From contig NZ_OZ246980.1 of NCBI RefSeq assembly GCF_965232525.1, positions 2,108,001-2,172,000 of the forward strand: a DNA stretch of 64,000 nucleotides. Reading direction: 5' to 3'. The notes under the pieces were generated by a model. That model was not told where the DNA came from and did not search any database. It worked only from the letters and a program-made list of their open reading frames with translations. Position 1 is the stretch's first letter; each line of letters opens with the position of its first letter. The position numbers and the translations under genes were made by a program. This DNA comes from Bauldia sp965232525 (GTDB taxonomy: Bacteria; Pseudomonadota; Alphaproteobacteria; Rhizobiales; Kaistiaceae). This document shows, piece after piece, positions 17,693 through 28,644 of the stretch.

Positions 17693-17884
17693 TTTTTCGT
17701 CACTTGATACTCCGTATCGCAGCGCGGCGAGATAACGGCTTTGCGAAGTCTGACCGCGAAGGAATGACCGCGGCACAATATCGACGATCGGGTTGCGACG
17801 CAAAATACTGCCAAGCCGCGTTGCAGCTTGTAGACTCGCTTATATGGCTTGTCTGTGGTGCTACGATTTCAAGGAGAGAGAACG

Positions 17885-18790
17885 ATGGCCGGCCCGGCTT
17901 TTCATGATCGCCCCGGCGTCATTTGGATGGACGGCGAATTCGTTCCCTGGACGGAGGCGAAGGTCCATGTGCTCACCCATGGGCTTCACTATGGCAGTGC
18001 CGTGTTCGAGGGCGAGCGCGCCTATGGCGGCGAGGTTTTCAAGTTGCGCGAGCACACCGACCGCCTGCACCGGTCAGCGCAGATGCTTGGTTTCGAGATT
18101 CCGTGGTCGGCGGACGAAATCGACCAGGTGACCAACGAATTGCTGGCGCGACAGGGTCACGCCAATGCCTATGTTCGCCCGATCGCCTGGCGCGGTAGCG
18201 AGATGATGGGCGTCTCCGCGCAGAAGAACACGATTCATCTGTCGATCTCGGTCTGGCAGTGGCCGTCCTATTTCGGCGCGGCCCAGCGGCTTAAGGGGAT
18301 TCGGCTGGACCTCGCCAAGTATCGGCGCCCCGATCCGGCGACCGCGCCGTCTTTGGCGAAGGCGACCGGCCTCTACATGATCTGCACCCTCTCGAAGCAC
18401 GCGGCCGAAGAGAAGGGCTATGCCGACGCCCTCATGCTCGACTGGCGCGGCCGAGTCGCTGAGGCGACCGGCGCCAACGTCTTCTTCGTCAAGGACGGGG
18501 TCCTGCACACACCGACACCCGACTGCTTCCTTGACGGCATCACCCGCCGCACGGTGATGGATCTCGCCGCCGATCGTGGCTACGAGGTTGTCGAGCGGGC
18601 GATCATGCCGGAGGAACTGCCGGAGTTTGAGCAGTGTTTCCTCACTGGGACTGCAGCCGAGGTGACGCCCGTCTCCGAGATCGGCTCGCATCGCTTTACG
18701 GTCGGCGAGATCACCCGGACGCTGATGGAAGACTACGACGCGGTCGTGCAGCCCAAGTCCGCGCCGGCGGCTGTCGCGGCGAGCGGCTGA
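17885..18790 (+). CDS. ilvE: branched-chain amino acid aminotransferase
   Basis: A 301-residue fold-type IV PLP enzyme that interconverts Leu, Ile or Val with their 2-oxo acids. HGLHYGSAVFEGERAY near residues 32-47, the PLP lysine Lys159 in APSLAKATGLY, EATGANVFF and the ITRRTVMDLA and LTGTAAEVTPV segments are all family signatures. The ATG at 17885 has an AAGGAGAG Shine-Dalgarno; an earlier in-frame start lacks one. It is divergent from the MarR/two-component operon. The gene is complete and ordinary in length. Confidence 0.96.
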   Translation: MAGPAFHDRPGVIWMDGEFVPWTEAKVHVLTHGLHYGSAVFEGERAYGGEVFKLREHTDRLHRSAQMLGFEIPWSADEIDQVTNELLARQGHANAYVRPIAWRGSEMMGVSAQKNTIHLSISVWQWPSYFGAAQRLKGIRLDLAKYRRPDPATAPSLAKATGLYMICTLSKHAAEEKGYADALMLDWRGRVAEATGANVFFVKDGVLHTPTPDCFLDGITRRTVMDLAADRGYEVVERAIMPEELPEFEQCFLTGTAAEVTPVSEIGSHRFTVGEITRTLMEDYDAVVQPKSAPAAVAASG

Positions 18791-18835
18791 CCGACTCGCT
18801 GGCGCGGGCAAAAGAAGAGCCTCCCGCACCGCAAA

Positions 18836-18855
18836 GCAACCGCTCCGGCGGTTGC
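18836..18855. terminator. hairpin between convergent ilvE and monooxygenase gene
   Basis: GCAACCGC and GCGGTTGC make a perfect 8-bp stem with a TCCG loop, placed 45 bp after the ilvE stop and just before the convergent stop at 18865. There is no T tract on either side, so it may slow or protect transcripts rather than terminate them. Confidence 0.4.
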
Positions 18856-18864
18856 CGCGCTGAA

Positions 18865-19161
18865 CTAAAGCGCCCGTTCTTCGCCGGCTTCGTGGGCGAT
18901 CACCTCGCGCTCCAGCACTTTGCCGGCCAGCGCATCGCGCCACGGGCCCATATGCGGAGCGTTGCCGTGGGCTTCCAGCGCCGGCCAGTCGCGCCAGCGC
19001 TCAACGATCCGGATAAGCCCCGGGTCGAGGACGTCCTCGCCATAGGCATAGAGGATGCAGCCATCTTCGTTGCGCGTCGCCTCGAGGGTCGCCCGCATGG
19101 CGTCGCGCAACGCGTCGACATGCTCCGGCGCGACGCGCACGTGTCCGGTAACGAGAATCAT
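18865..19161 (-). CDS. antibiotic biosynthesis monooxygenase (ABM) domain protein
   Basis: A 98-residue ferredoxin-like dimeric alpha/beta-barrel protein. VTGHVRVAPEHVDALRDAMRATLEATRNEDGCILY and IVERWRDWPALEAH are typical of the ABM family, whose members include quinol monooxygenases such as YgiN and many without a known reaction. No cofactor motif is expected. It is transcribed alone, convergent with ilvE. The specific substrate is unknown. Confidence 0.85.
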   Translation of the reverse strand: MILVTGHVRVAPEHVDALRDAMRATLEATRNEDGCILYAYGEDVLDPGLIRIVERWRDWPALEAHGNAPHMGPWRDALAGKVLEREVIAHEAGEERAL

Positions 19162-19348
19162 GACGGCAGTCCTTCCTTGCTTGGGCGATGTCGGCGCGTT
19201 GTGTAGCCGGCGTGTGGCCTTGCGGCAATACGTACGCCGCCGAAGCGCAATCCGACCTGTGACTACGATCCGTCACGCAACTTCGTTATGGTGATCCTGA
19301 CTTGTTGGCGGCAGCCGACGATGGTTCGTCCGGACGAGGAGATACGGC

Positions 19349-20107
19349 ATGACGATGGCGCGGATGGTGACGGCGATGGCGCTCACCCTTGGTATCGGAT
19401 CAGCGACCGCCCAGGCCGACAATTGGGCGGGCTTCTACGTTGGCATCGACCAACGGGATGGTTCGATTGACCGGATATCGGTCGTGCCGACGGGGGACGC
19501 GAGCTACGCCGTTCACGTCAAGGCGTCGCGCTTCGGCTCGTGCGACGGTGCGCATCCCGGCGCGGTCATCAATGGCACCGCGACCGTTGTCGACGCGAGT
19601 CTCGTGGCCTCGCAGCGCGCCCTCTGGTGCACCGGACCAGGTGGGGATCACCTGGACCTGAACGATGTGACGTATACACTCGATACGGAGACCGGGACGT
19701 TGTCGTTCCCGGCCTCCGGTCGGACGATCTCGGTTCAGCGCCTGGGGCCGGATGAGGCGGGCGCCGACTCATGGGCGGGCTTCTACATCGGCATCGACCC
19801 CCACGACGGCTCAATCGACCGCAAGGCGATTCTCGCCAATGATGACGGCACCTACAGCATCGCGACCAAGTCGACCAAATTCGCGTTCTGCGAAACTGCC
19901 GATCCCGACGCAATCCTCATCGATACAGCCCAGGCGGTAGACGACCAACTGGTCGGGGAGGCGGCGATGGCCCGCTGCAGTGCCTCCGACGAGATGACCA
20001 CGCGCGCCGACGGGACCTACATACGGGTCGCTGACGGCATCATCGCGCTCGACATCGGCTCGGACGAGCAACCGCTCATCCACTTTCACCGCATCAGCAA
20101 GCCCTGA
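19349..20107 (+). CDS. secreted protein with two 116-residue tandem repeats
   Basis: A 252-residue protein with a signal peptide (cleavage near AQA, residues 20-23). The mature protein consists of two colinear repeats: NWAGFYVGID with DGSIDR from residue 25, and SWAGFYIGID with DGSIDR from residue 141. Offsets are constant at 116 residues, including the Cys pairs 65/94 and 181/210, which suggests one disulfide in each repeat. ATG 19349 follows an AGGAG. I do not recognise the family. It may be a periplasmic binding or inhibitor protein, but that is only a guess from size and export. It is flanked by unrelated single genes. Confidence 0.8.
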   Translation: MTMARMVTAMALTLGIGSATAQADNWAGFYVGIDQRDGSIDRISVVPTGDASYAVHVKASRFGSCDGAHPGAVINGTATVVDASLVASQRALWCTGPGGDHLDLNDVTYTLDTETGTLSFPASGRTISVQRLGPDEAGADSWAGFYIGIDPHDGSIDRKAILANDDGTYSIATKSTKFAFCETADPDAILIDTAQAVDDQLVGEAAMARCSASDEMTTRADGTYIRVADGIIALDIGSDEQPLIHFHRISKP

Positions 20108-20125
20108 CGAGCGTTCGGCCTTCCT

Positions 20126-20932
20126 CTATTGGGTCAGGCCGCCGAAGACCCACGCGATCGCAACGCCGGTGGCGAGCACCAGGATCGACACCACGGTCAT
20201 GACCGCGATCGACGGTGTGGTCACCGGCGGACGCTTCGGCATCGTCATCGCGGTTTGCTCCTTGTGGGCATAAGGGTCGTTTGGATGGCGCACGGTCATC
20301 ATGCCGTGCTTCAGATGGTTGGCGACCAACCACCAGTTCATCGGATAGGCGACGACGAACCCCGTCATCAGCGCGATCGACATGCGGAACCAGAATAGCG
20401 GTTCGGTCGGGTCGTGTGCCGCGGCCGAGCCGGCCCAGGCGAGGGCCGACATTGGGATCATCCCGCCCATCATGCAGTTCATCGACAGCAACTCGGAGCG
20501 GAACGTGCCTTTCAACGAAGCGGCGAACGAACCGAACATCTCGCGCATGAACAGCGACTGAAAGATCACCCAGCCGAAGCCGAAGCCGAGCACATATTCG
20601 AGCGCCACCTCGATCGGCACCGACAACGGCACGACCGATCCGATGACGGCGCCGGCGAGAATGCCGACTCCGTCGCCGGCGACGCAGTGCATGGTCGAGC
20701 CGAGCACCTGGCGCCAGCGCGCCGCCACGTATCGCTCGTGCAGCCCGGGCAATGGCTCGCGGCAGCCGAGCACATAGAAGAACGCCCCAAACGGTCCGGA
20801 ATAGAGGGTGATAAGGACGAACCCCCACTTCATCACCGGGTTCTCGGGCGTCGTGCGGATGTCGATCGCCACGAACGCAACCGACAGCACCACCAGCCCG
20901 AACCACAACAGCATCACGCCATCGACGAGCAT
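20126..20932 (-). CDS. DUF4396 multi-pass membrane protein
   Basis: A 268-residue inner-membrane protein with about six hydrophobic segments. The stretch STMHCVAGDGVGILAGAVIG and the second FRSELLSMNCMMGGMIPMSAL helix are characteristic of DUF4396, a family without an established function. A cytosolic loop VANHLKHGMMTVRHPNDPYAH with several His residues lies before the last helix and could bind metal. It is convergent with the repeat-protein gene, 18 bp away. Confidence 0.78.
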   Translation of the reverse strand: MLVDGVMLLWFGLVVLSVAFVAIDIRTTPENPVMKWGFVLITLYSGPFGAFFYVLGCREPLPGLHERYVAARWRQVLGSTMHCVAGDGVGILAGAVIGSVVPLSVPIEVALEYVLGFGFGWVIFQSLFMREMFGSFAASLKGTFRSELLSMNCMMGGMIPMSALAWAGSAAAHDPTEPLFWFRMSIALMTGFVVAYPMNWWLVANHLKHGMMTVRHPNDPYAHKEQTAMTMPKRPPVTTPSIAVMTVVSILVLATGVAIAWVFGGLTQ

Positions 20933-21226
20933 CGCACTCCTCCGTCTGGTGGCGGGGACAATAGCTGAACCGGGTCAACATCGCCCGCTGTGAGCCGAAA
21001 CCAGCGAGCAGATGACACAAGCCTATAGAATGATAAGCAACTTGAAATTAGAACAATAATACTTAAGTTGTGACATCATCTGATTGTTTTAACTCTGAAT
21101 TTTTATAAATCGAAAATAATTACATTGACTCTACTGTATTAGTCGGAATATGGCTGCCGCCGCAAAGGCGTTGGTCGTATTGGCTCGATCGGCCTGATTG
21201 CTCAGTAATATCAAAGGGGTATAGAA
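20933..21226. promoter_or_regulatory. AT-rich promoter region of the RTX-like gene
   Basis: This 294-bp gap has no gene. Positions 21021-21140 contain only 31 G/C of 120 by my hand count, in sharp contrast with the GC-rich surroundings. A TTGACT at 21125-21130 could be a -35 element; the matching -10 is weak. AAGGGG (21214-21219) is placed as a Shine-Dalgarno for ATG 21227. AT-rich upstream DNA of this kind often marks transferred or silenced genes. Confidence 0.5.
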
Positions 21227-23278
21227 ATGGCCGCCGCGCCGACACTCACGCTTACGCCCGCCTATCAGTCGCTGGGGCAAGTTCTCTTTGGGGATCAGGG
21301 TAACGACACGATCTACCTGCTCCGCGACCTCAACGGCGATGGGGATGCCGTCGATCCGGGCGAATATGAAGTGTTCTTCGATGGGTCCAACGCCAGTGGC
21401 CTGGTCGGTCCGACCGGTAACGTCTTTGATATCTACCAAGCCTCCGATGGCTATGTTTATGCCGCTGATGGCGATACCGACACAGTTTACCGTCTGCGCG
21501 ATCTCAACGGCGATGGCGATGCCAACGATGCCGACGAGGCCAATGTCTGGTTCTCCGACGCCGAGAACGCCGAAGGCTTCACGCTGCCGACGCCTCAGGG
21601 TGTCGCCCAGGGTCCCGACGGAGCTATCTACATCGTCAACGCCGGTGTCCCCGGTGGTTCAAACCCGCGACCATTCGATGCGATTTACCGCACCGAGGAT
21701 CTGAACAATGACGGTGACGCCAACGATATTGGCGAAGCCACGGTTTGGCTCGACCTGCAGACGCTCAACGTCTCATCGTCGGCATTCGAAAGCACATTCG
21801 TCGGTGACGTCGCTTATGTGTCCGATACGGTGGGTGGCGACACGGACGTGATTTATCGCGTTGAGGATGTCGACAAGAACGGCGTGATCGATGCGGGCGA
21901 GGCGACGGTCTTCATCGACCAGGACCAGAGCTTCGGCGCGCCCGTCGACTTCGCCATCGACGCCCAGGACGGCAGTATCCTCACCTACAGCCTGAGCGGT
22001 GACCCGAGAAGCATATACCGATTGACCGATCTCGACGGGTCTGGCTCGATCGATGCGCAGGAGGAAGCCGTGGAGGTCTGGAATGAGACCTTCATGCCCG
22101 ACGGCTTCGGCATGCTTGCCGGCTTCTCGATTGCTGCCGGCAAACACGGCGACGTGATCATTACCAGCAACGCCTCCGACCCGGAGCGGGACAATGTTGT
22201 TCGTCTCACCGATCTCAACGGTGATGGCGACTACAAGGATGCAGGCGAAACCATCATCGCGATGTCCAGGGTGTTGGTCAGCGACGTCGCTGACCGCCCG
22301 CGCTCGGTTGCCTATTACGAGGACGGCAAGACTTTCCCACACGGCCTGGCTCACCTCGAGGGTGGGCCGGCCACCGCGTTCGCCAAGGATCTGACCATTG
22401 CCGATGACGACTCGACGGTGCTGTGAGGCGCAACGGTCAAGATTGTCGGCGGGCTCAACATCGCCGATATCATCGAGGTGGCCCTCTCCAAGGAATCGCC
22501 GGTCGATGCCGACTACGACCCCCAGACCGGTAAACTGACACTATCCGGCGAAGCGTCACTAGCCGACTATCAGGCGATCCTTCGGTCGATGACGTTCGAG
22601 ACCCGGAGCGACGATCCGAGCCTTGCCTTGCGGCAGATCGAAATCATGGTTTTCGATGAGCAGGGCGAGCCGGGTGCAAGCATCGGCGTTGCCACGACGA
22701 TCGGTGTCGCCGCCAATCCTTGGGTTACCAACTTCTTTGGAACCGACGCGTCCGAAAAGCTCAAGGGAACGGACGGCTGGGACGGCCTGTTTGGTTATCA
22801 CGGTAACGATCTGCTCATCGGCAGGGACGGCGATGACACGTTGATCGGCGACGACGGCCGCGATTTGCTGCGCGGTGGGCGCGGCGACGACGATGGCTTT
22901 GGCGGAGCCGGCAAGGATGTCGTGAAGGGCGGTCGCGGCGACGACAATCTGTTCGGCGGTACCGACAAGGACCAGGTGAACGGTGGGCGCGGCAATGACC
23001 TCGTTTCCGGCGGTGCCGACAAGGACAAACTCAGGGGCGGTGACGGCGAGGACAGTTCTTGTTCACGGCGGAGTCGGACAAGGACATTATCCTCGACTTT
23101 GAAGTCGGCGTCGATCGCATCGTCTTCGACGGCGTGACGCTCGACGGCGAGGAGGTGAGCAAGCTGTCAAAAGCCAAGGCAGCTGCCGAGGAGTTGAAAT
23201 CGGGGGTCAGGTTCACATTTCGATGACGACGCCGTCCTCGTCCTAAAGGGCGTCGACCTCGGCGATCTCTACGCCTGA
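21227..23278 (+). pseudogene. broken calcium-loop/propeller and RTX repeat protein
   Basis: Residues 1-399 carry six EF-hand-like loops of the type YRLRDLNGDGDAND at about residues 34, 92, 158, 214, 268 and 329, spaced 54-66 residues, which suggests a calcium-stabilised propeller. An in-frame TGA at 22424-22426 follows DLTIADDDSTVL; the same frame continues as GATVKIVGGLNIADI, a common cadherin-like domain, and then RTX nonapeptides (GGRGDD, GGTDKD, GGADKD) from about 22795 to 23045. A 1-bp loss near 23053-23058 shifts the frame to LFTAESDKDIILDFEVGVDRI, and another shift near 23205-23215 restores FDDDAVLVLKGVDLGDLYA and the stop at 23278. There is no signal peptide, as expected for type I secretion, but no transporter gene is nearby. 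The first 399 residues could still be made. Confidence 0.8.
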
Positions 23279-23309
23279 CGGTTCGGGCTTAAGGGTGGCG
23301 TACGACTGT

Positions 23310-23340
23310 AAACAGGAGGGGTCCTTTGCCTCTCCTGTTT
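23310..23340 (+). terminator. rho-independent terminator after the RTX-like gene
   Basis: AAACAGGAGGGG and CCTCTCCTGTTT pair over 12 bp with one mismatch around a TCCTTTG loop, ending in TTT. It lies 31 bp after the ancestral stop at 23278, which supports the reconstructed gene end. The short T run makes it only moderately strong. Confidence 0.65.
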
Positions 23341-23384
23341 CGCAGATTTGAGGCGCTGGCGAGACGGGTTCAGCGCTATCGCCG

Positions 23385-23600
23385 CTAGTTACCGTCTTCG
23401 AGATTCTTCTCGGTCTCTGATTCTTCGTTCAGCCGCTTGTCGACGTCGATGATCTCGCCGGCGGCCGCCGGCGGCATATCGATCGAAACGAATTCGTCGA
23501 TCGCCTCTTTACGTTCCTCGACGTCGGCGCGCTCCTCCTTCTGGACGGCGTCCTCGTCGGCGCTTGGGGTCGATTCGGATTTGTCCTTGTCGTCGGTCAT
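23385..23600 (-). CDS. small acidic hypothetical protein
   Basis: A 71-residue, strongly acidic and probably disordered protein: about a third of residues are Asp or Glu, with almost no aromatic residues. The segment ADVEERKEAIDEFVSIDMPPA may form one helix. I start at ATG 23600; the frame is open to 23732 but the added residues are Arg-rich and unlike the rest. No family is recognised. Codon use fits a real GC-rich gene, but expression is unproven. Confidence 0.5.
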   Translation of the reverse strand: MTDDKDKSESTPSADEDAVQKEERADVEERKEAIDEFVSIDMPPAAAGEIIDVDKRLNEESETEKNLEDGN

Positions 23601-23668
23601 GTCGGTCTCGCGTGATCGGTTGCCCGCCGACTCAAGCCCCCGATGTGTGTCGCCTTGATGACGGTCGC

Positions 23669-24376
23669 TTAGCCGCCTAGTCCGGCTTCGGAGAGGGTTG
23701 CCGCGTCGACGCCGTGCAGGTGCAGTGGGCACTCCTGCTCGTTCGCCTGATAGTCCCAGTCGTCAATGATCCGGTCGGCGAGCGTCAGTCGCCACACTCC
23801 GCGGTCCGGTTCGTCGAGTTCTTCGAGCGCCAGGAGCGTCGACGGGTCGAGACACACGGTGACGGTACCGTTGTCGATCGCGACATCGACAATGTCATCG
23901 CGCATGATATCGATCGTAGCCCTTTGTTCGAACATGAAGATCATAGGTGTGTCCCGCGCCGCGGGATCGGCCCGCAGGCTATCGAGCTTGGCGACGAAGG
24001 CTTCCGCGGCGGCTTTGTCGACGCCGGAAATCTGGCTGGGTCCTCCCGGGACTGGCTCCGGAATCCTGATATCGGTCATCCAGGCCACGCCGTCAAAAAC
24101 CCCGACGATACGCCCTCCGACGATACCCGAGGTAAATGTGTGGATGTTTTCGTCGTCAGGGCCGCCGAAGTCGATGGTAAGGATCGGTTGGCCGTTCGGC
24201 GTATGCTTGACCGCCGCCTCGGTAAGGTCGGCTGCCCGCAAAGTCAGTGATTCTCCGCTTTCATAGAGCCTGATCGCCGGCCGATCCTCGGCGGTGGCGG
24301 TTGTTGCCGCAACGACGACGAGCGCACTCAGTAAGTTCGGCACGGTCATAGAAATGAGCGTACAGGTGGGTCGCAT
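23669..24376 (-). CDS. exported hypothetical protein
   Basis: A 235-residue protein with a plausible signal peptide (MTVPNLLSALVVVAATTATAE, cleavage near the ATA-E). The mature part is acidic with many beta-strand-like stretches and a single late Cys in NEQECPLHLHG. I do not recognise a domain. Several ATG codons at the start (24394, 24376, 24349) make the exact beginning uncertain; 24349 would give the shortest leader. It follows the acidic 71-residue gene on the same strand by 68 bp in genome order (it is the upstream one). Confidence 0.6.
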   Translation of the reverse strand: MRPTCTLISMTVPNLLSALVVVAATTATAEDRPAIRLYESGESLTLRAADLTEAAVKHTPNGQPILTIDFGGPDDENIHTFTSGIVGGRIVGVFDGVAWMTDIRIPEPVPGGPSQISGVDKAAAEAFVAKLDSLRADPAARDTPMIFMFEQRATIDIMRDDIVDVAIDNGTVTVCLDPSTLLALEELDEPDRGVWRLTLADRIIDDWDYQANEQECPLHLHGVDAATLSEAGLGG

Positions 24377-24463
24377 GGCTCTGGCTCCGAACATGGTCGA
24401 CGAGCGGACAATCTAGGTAACGGTCACGCGGATGTGCTGATGTTAGGGGGCCGCCTGATGTTC

Positions 24464-24478
24464 GTTCCTCAACGGTTG
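24464..24478. promoter_or_regulatory. possible LexA (SOS) box upstream of uvrB
   Basis: GTTC-CTCAACG-GTTG differs by one base from the alphaproteobacterial LexA consensus GTTC-N7-GTTC. It lies about 170 bp before the uvrB start, in a locally AT-richer stretch that also has an ATTCCT/AGGAAT dyad at 24489-24508. DNA repair context makes it plausible, but one near match in 250 bp is weak evidence. Confidence 0.35.
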
Positions 24479-24646
24479 TTTCCTTTGGATTCCTGCAACT
24501 ATAGGAATAAATGCCTTCTCCGTCAAGTGAGGAGACCAGTGGTGTCCGCGTTGACCACCCCCTCCTGACAGCCCCTGTCAACACGCCGCGAAAATGGGCC
24601 CGCCACCCCTCTCGCCTTTGCCGGTGGCATCGCCCATATTCGGACC

Positions 24647-27436
<2,790 letters not shown>

Positions 27437-27525
27437 TCGGGATTACACGGCGTCTATTAAGAACGCTGGCGTTGAGGCGCGCTCAAGTGGATATCGCCCC
27501 GGATCGGAGCGTCGCCAACCTGTGA

Positions 27526-28629
27526 CTAATGCGTGGTCGGCCGGCGTCTGAACGCGACGCCCTTGTCGTCGAAGACGTGCAGGTCGCCCGGTGAGGCGGT
27601 GAGGCGGACGGTGTCGCCGCGCTTAATGTTGGCGATGCCCTCCAGTTTCGCCAGCACCGGTTCGTCGGGCTTGCCGGTGTTGACGTAGAGCAGGGTCACC
27701 TCGCCGAGCTTCTCGACGATGTCGACAGGGCCGGAGAAGATCGTCTCCCCGCCATCGGCGAGACGCAGATTCTCGGGCCGAACGCCGAGCATGCCTTTGG
27801 TGCCTGCAGAGCTCTCCGGAACGCCGACGTGGGTGTGGACGATATCGCCGCCCTCGGGACGGACTGTCGCGGCGTCGCCCCCGGTCTCGATCGTGCATGG
27901 CACCACGTTCATCGCAGGCGAGCCGATGAACTGGGCGACAAAAAGATTGTCGGGGTGGAGATAGAGCTCCATCGGCGAGCCGACCTGTTCGATGATGCCG
28001 CCGTTCAGCACCACGATCCGATCGGCCAGCGTCATCGCCTCGACTTGATCGTGAGTCACGTAGATCATGGTCGTGTCGGCCATACGTTCGCTGAGCTTGG
28101 CAATCTCAATGCGGGTGGCCACGCGCAGCGCGGCGTCGAGGTTAGACAGGGGCTCGTCGAACAGGAACACCTGCGGGTCGCGGACGATGGCGCGGCCGAT
28201 GGCGACGCGCTGGCGCTGGCCGCCGGAGAGTTGCCGAGGCAGCCGATCGAGCAACTGCGTCAACTGCAGCATATCGGCCGCTGCCTTGACCCGCTGGTCG
28301 ATCTCTTCCTTGCTGGCACGGGCGAGCTTCATGCCGAAGGCCATGTTGTTGTAGACGCTCATGTGCGGGTAGAGCGCATAGGACTGGAACACCATGGCGA
28401 TGCCGCGCTTCGACGGCGGCACTTCGTTGACGACGTCGCCGGCGATCTTCAGCGTGCCGCTAGAGATGTCTTCGAGCCCGGCGATCAGACGCAATAGCGT
28501 CGACTTCCCGCACCCCGAAGGGCCGACGAAGACAACGAATTCGCCCTGCTGGATATCGAGATCAACCCCCTTGATCACGTGGACGTTGCCAAAGGATTTC
28601 TTGAGATCGGTGAGTTCTACTGCAGCCAT
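27526..28629 (-). CDS. aglK: sugar ABC transporter ATPase (AglK/UgpC type)
   Basis: A 367-residue ATP-binding subunit of a carbohydrate ABC importer. Walker A GPSGCGKST near 37-45, Q-loop FQSYALYPHM, signature LSGGQRQRVAIGRA, Walker B VFLFDEPLSNLDA and the switch His in YVTHDQ are all present. The C-terminal 130 residues form the MalK-type TOBE domain, with FIGSPAMN. The sequence recalls Sinorhizobium AglK from memory. It is the last gene of the aglE-aglF-aglG-aglK order on the minus strand, 15 bp after aglG. Confidence 0.93.
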   Translation of the reverse strand: MAAVELTDLKKSFGNVHVIKGVDLDIQQGEFVVFVGPSGCGKSTLLRLIAGLEDISSGTLKIAGDVVNEVPPSKRGIAMVFQSYALYPHMSVYNNMAFGMKLARASKEEIDQRVKAAADMLQLTQLLDRLPRQLSGGQRQRVAIGRAIVRDPQVFLFDEPLSNLDAALRVATRIEIAKLSERMADTTMIYVTHDQVEAMTLADRIVVLNGGIIEQVGSPMELYLHPDNLFVAQFIGSPAMNVVPCTIETGGDAATVRPEGGDIVHTHVGVPESSAGTKGMLGVRPENLRLADGGETIFSGPVDIVEKLGEVTLLYVNTGKPDEPVLAKLEGIANIKRGDTVRLTASPGDLHVFDDKGVAFRRRPTTH

Positions 28630-28644
28630 GGTGCGTAACCTTGA

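Noticed and set aside
22424..22426. TGA in the RTX gene as a selenocysteine codon
   Set aside because: No SECIS-like stem was seen directly after it, the domain type does not use selenocysteine, and further frameshifts follow.
21227..23278. Type I secretion operon with the RTX protein
   Set aside because: No HlyB/HlyD/TolC-type genes are adjacent; the adaptor at 42064 is of RND type and far away.
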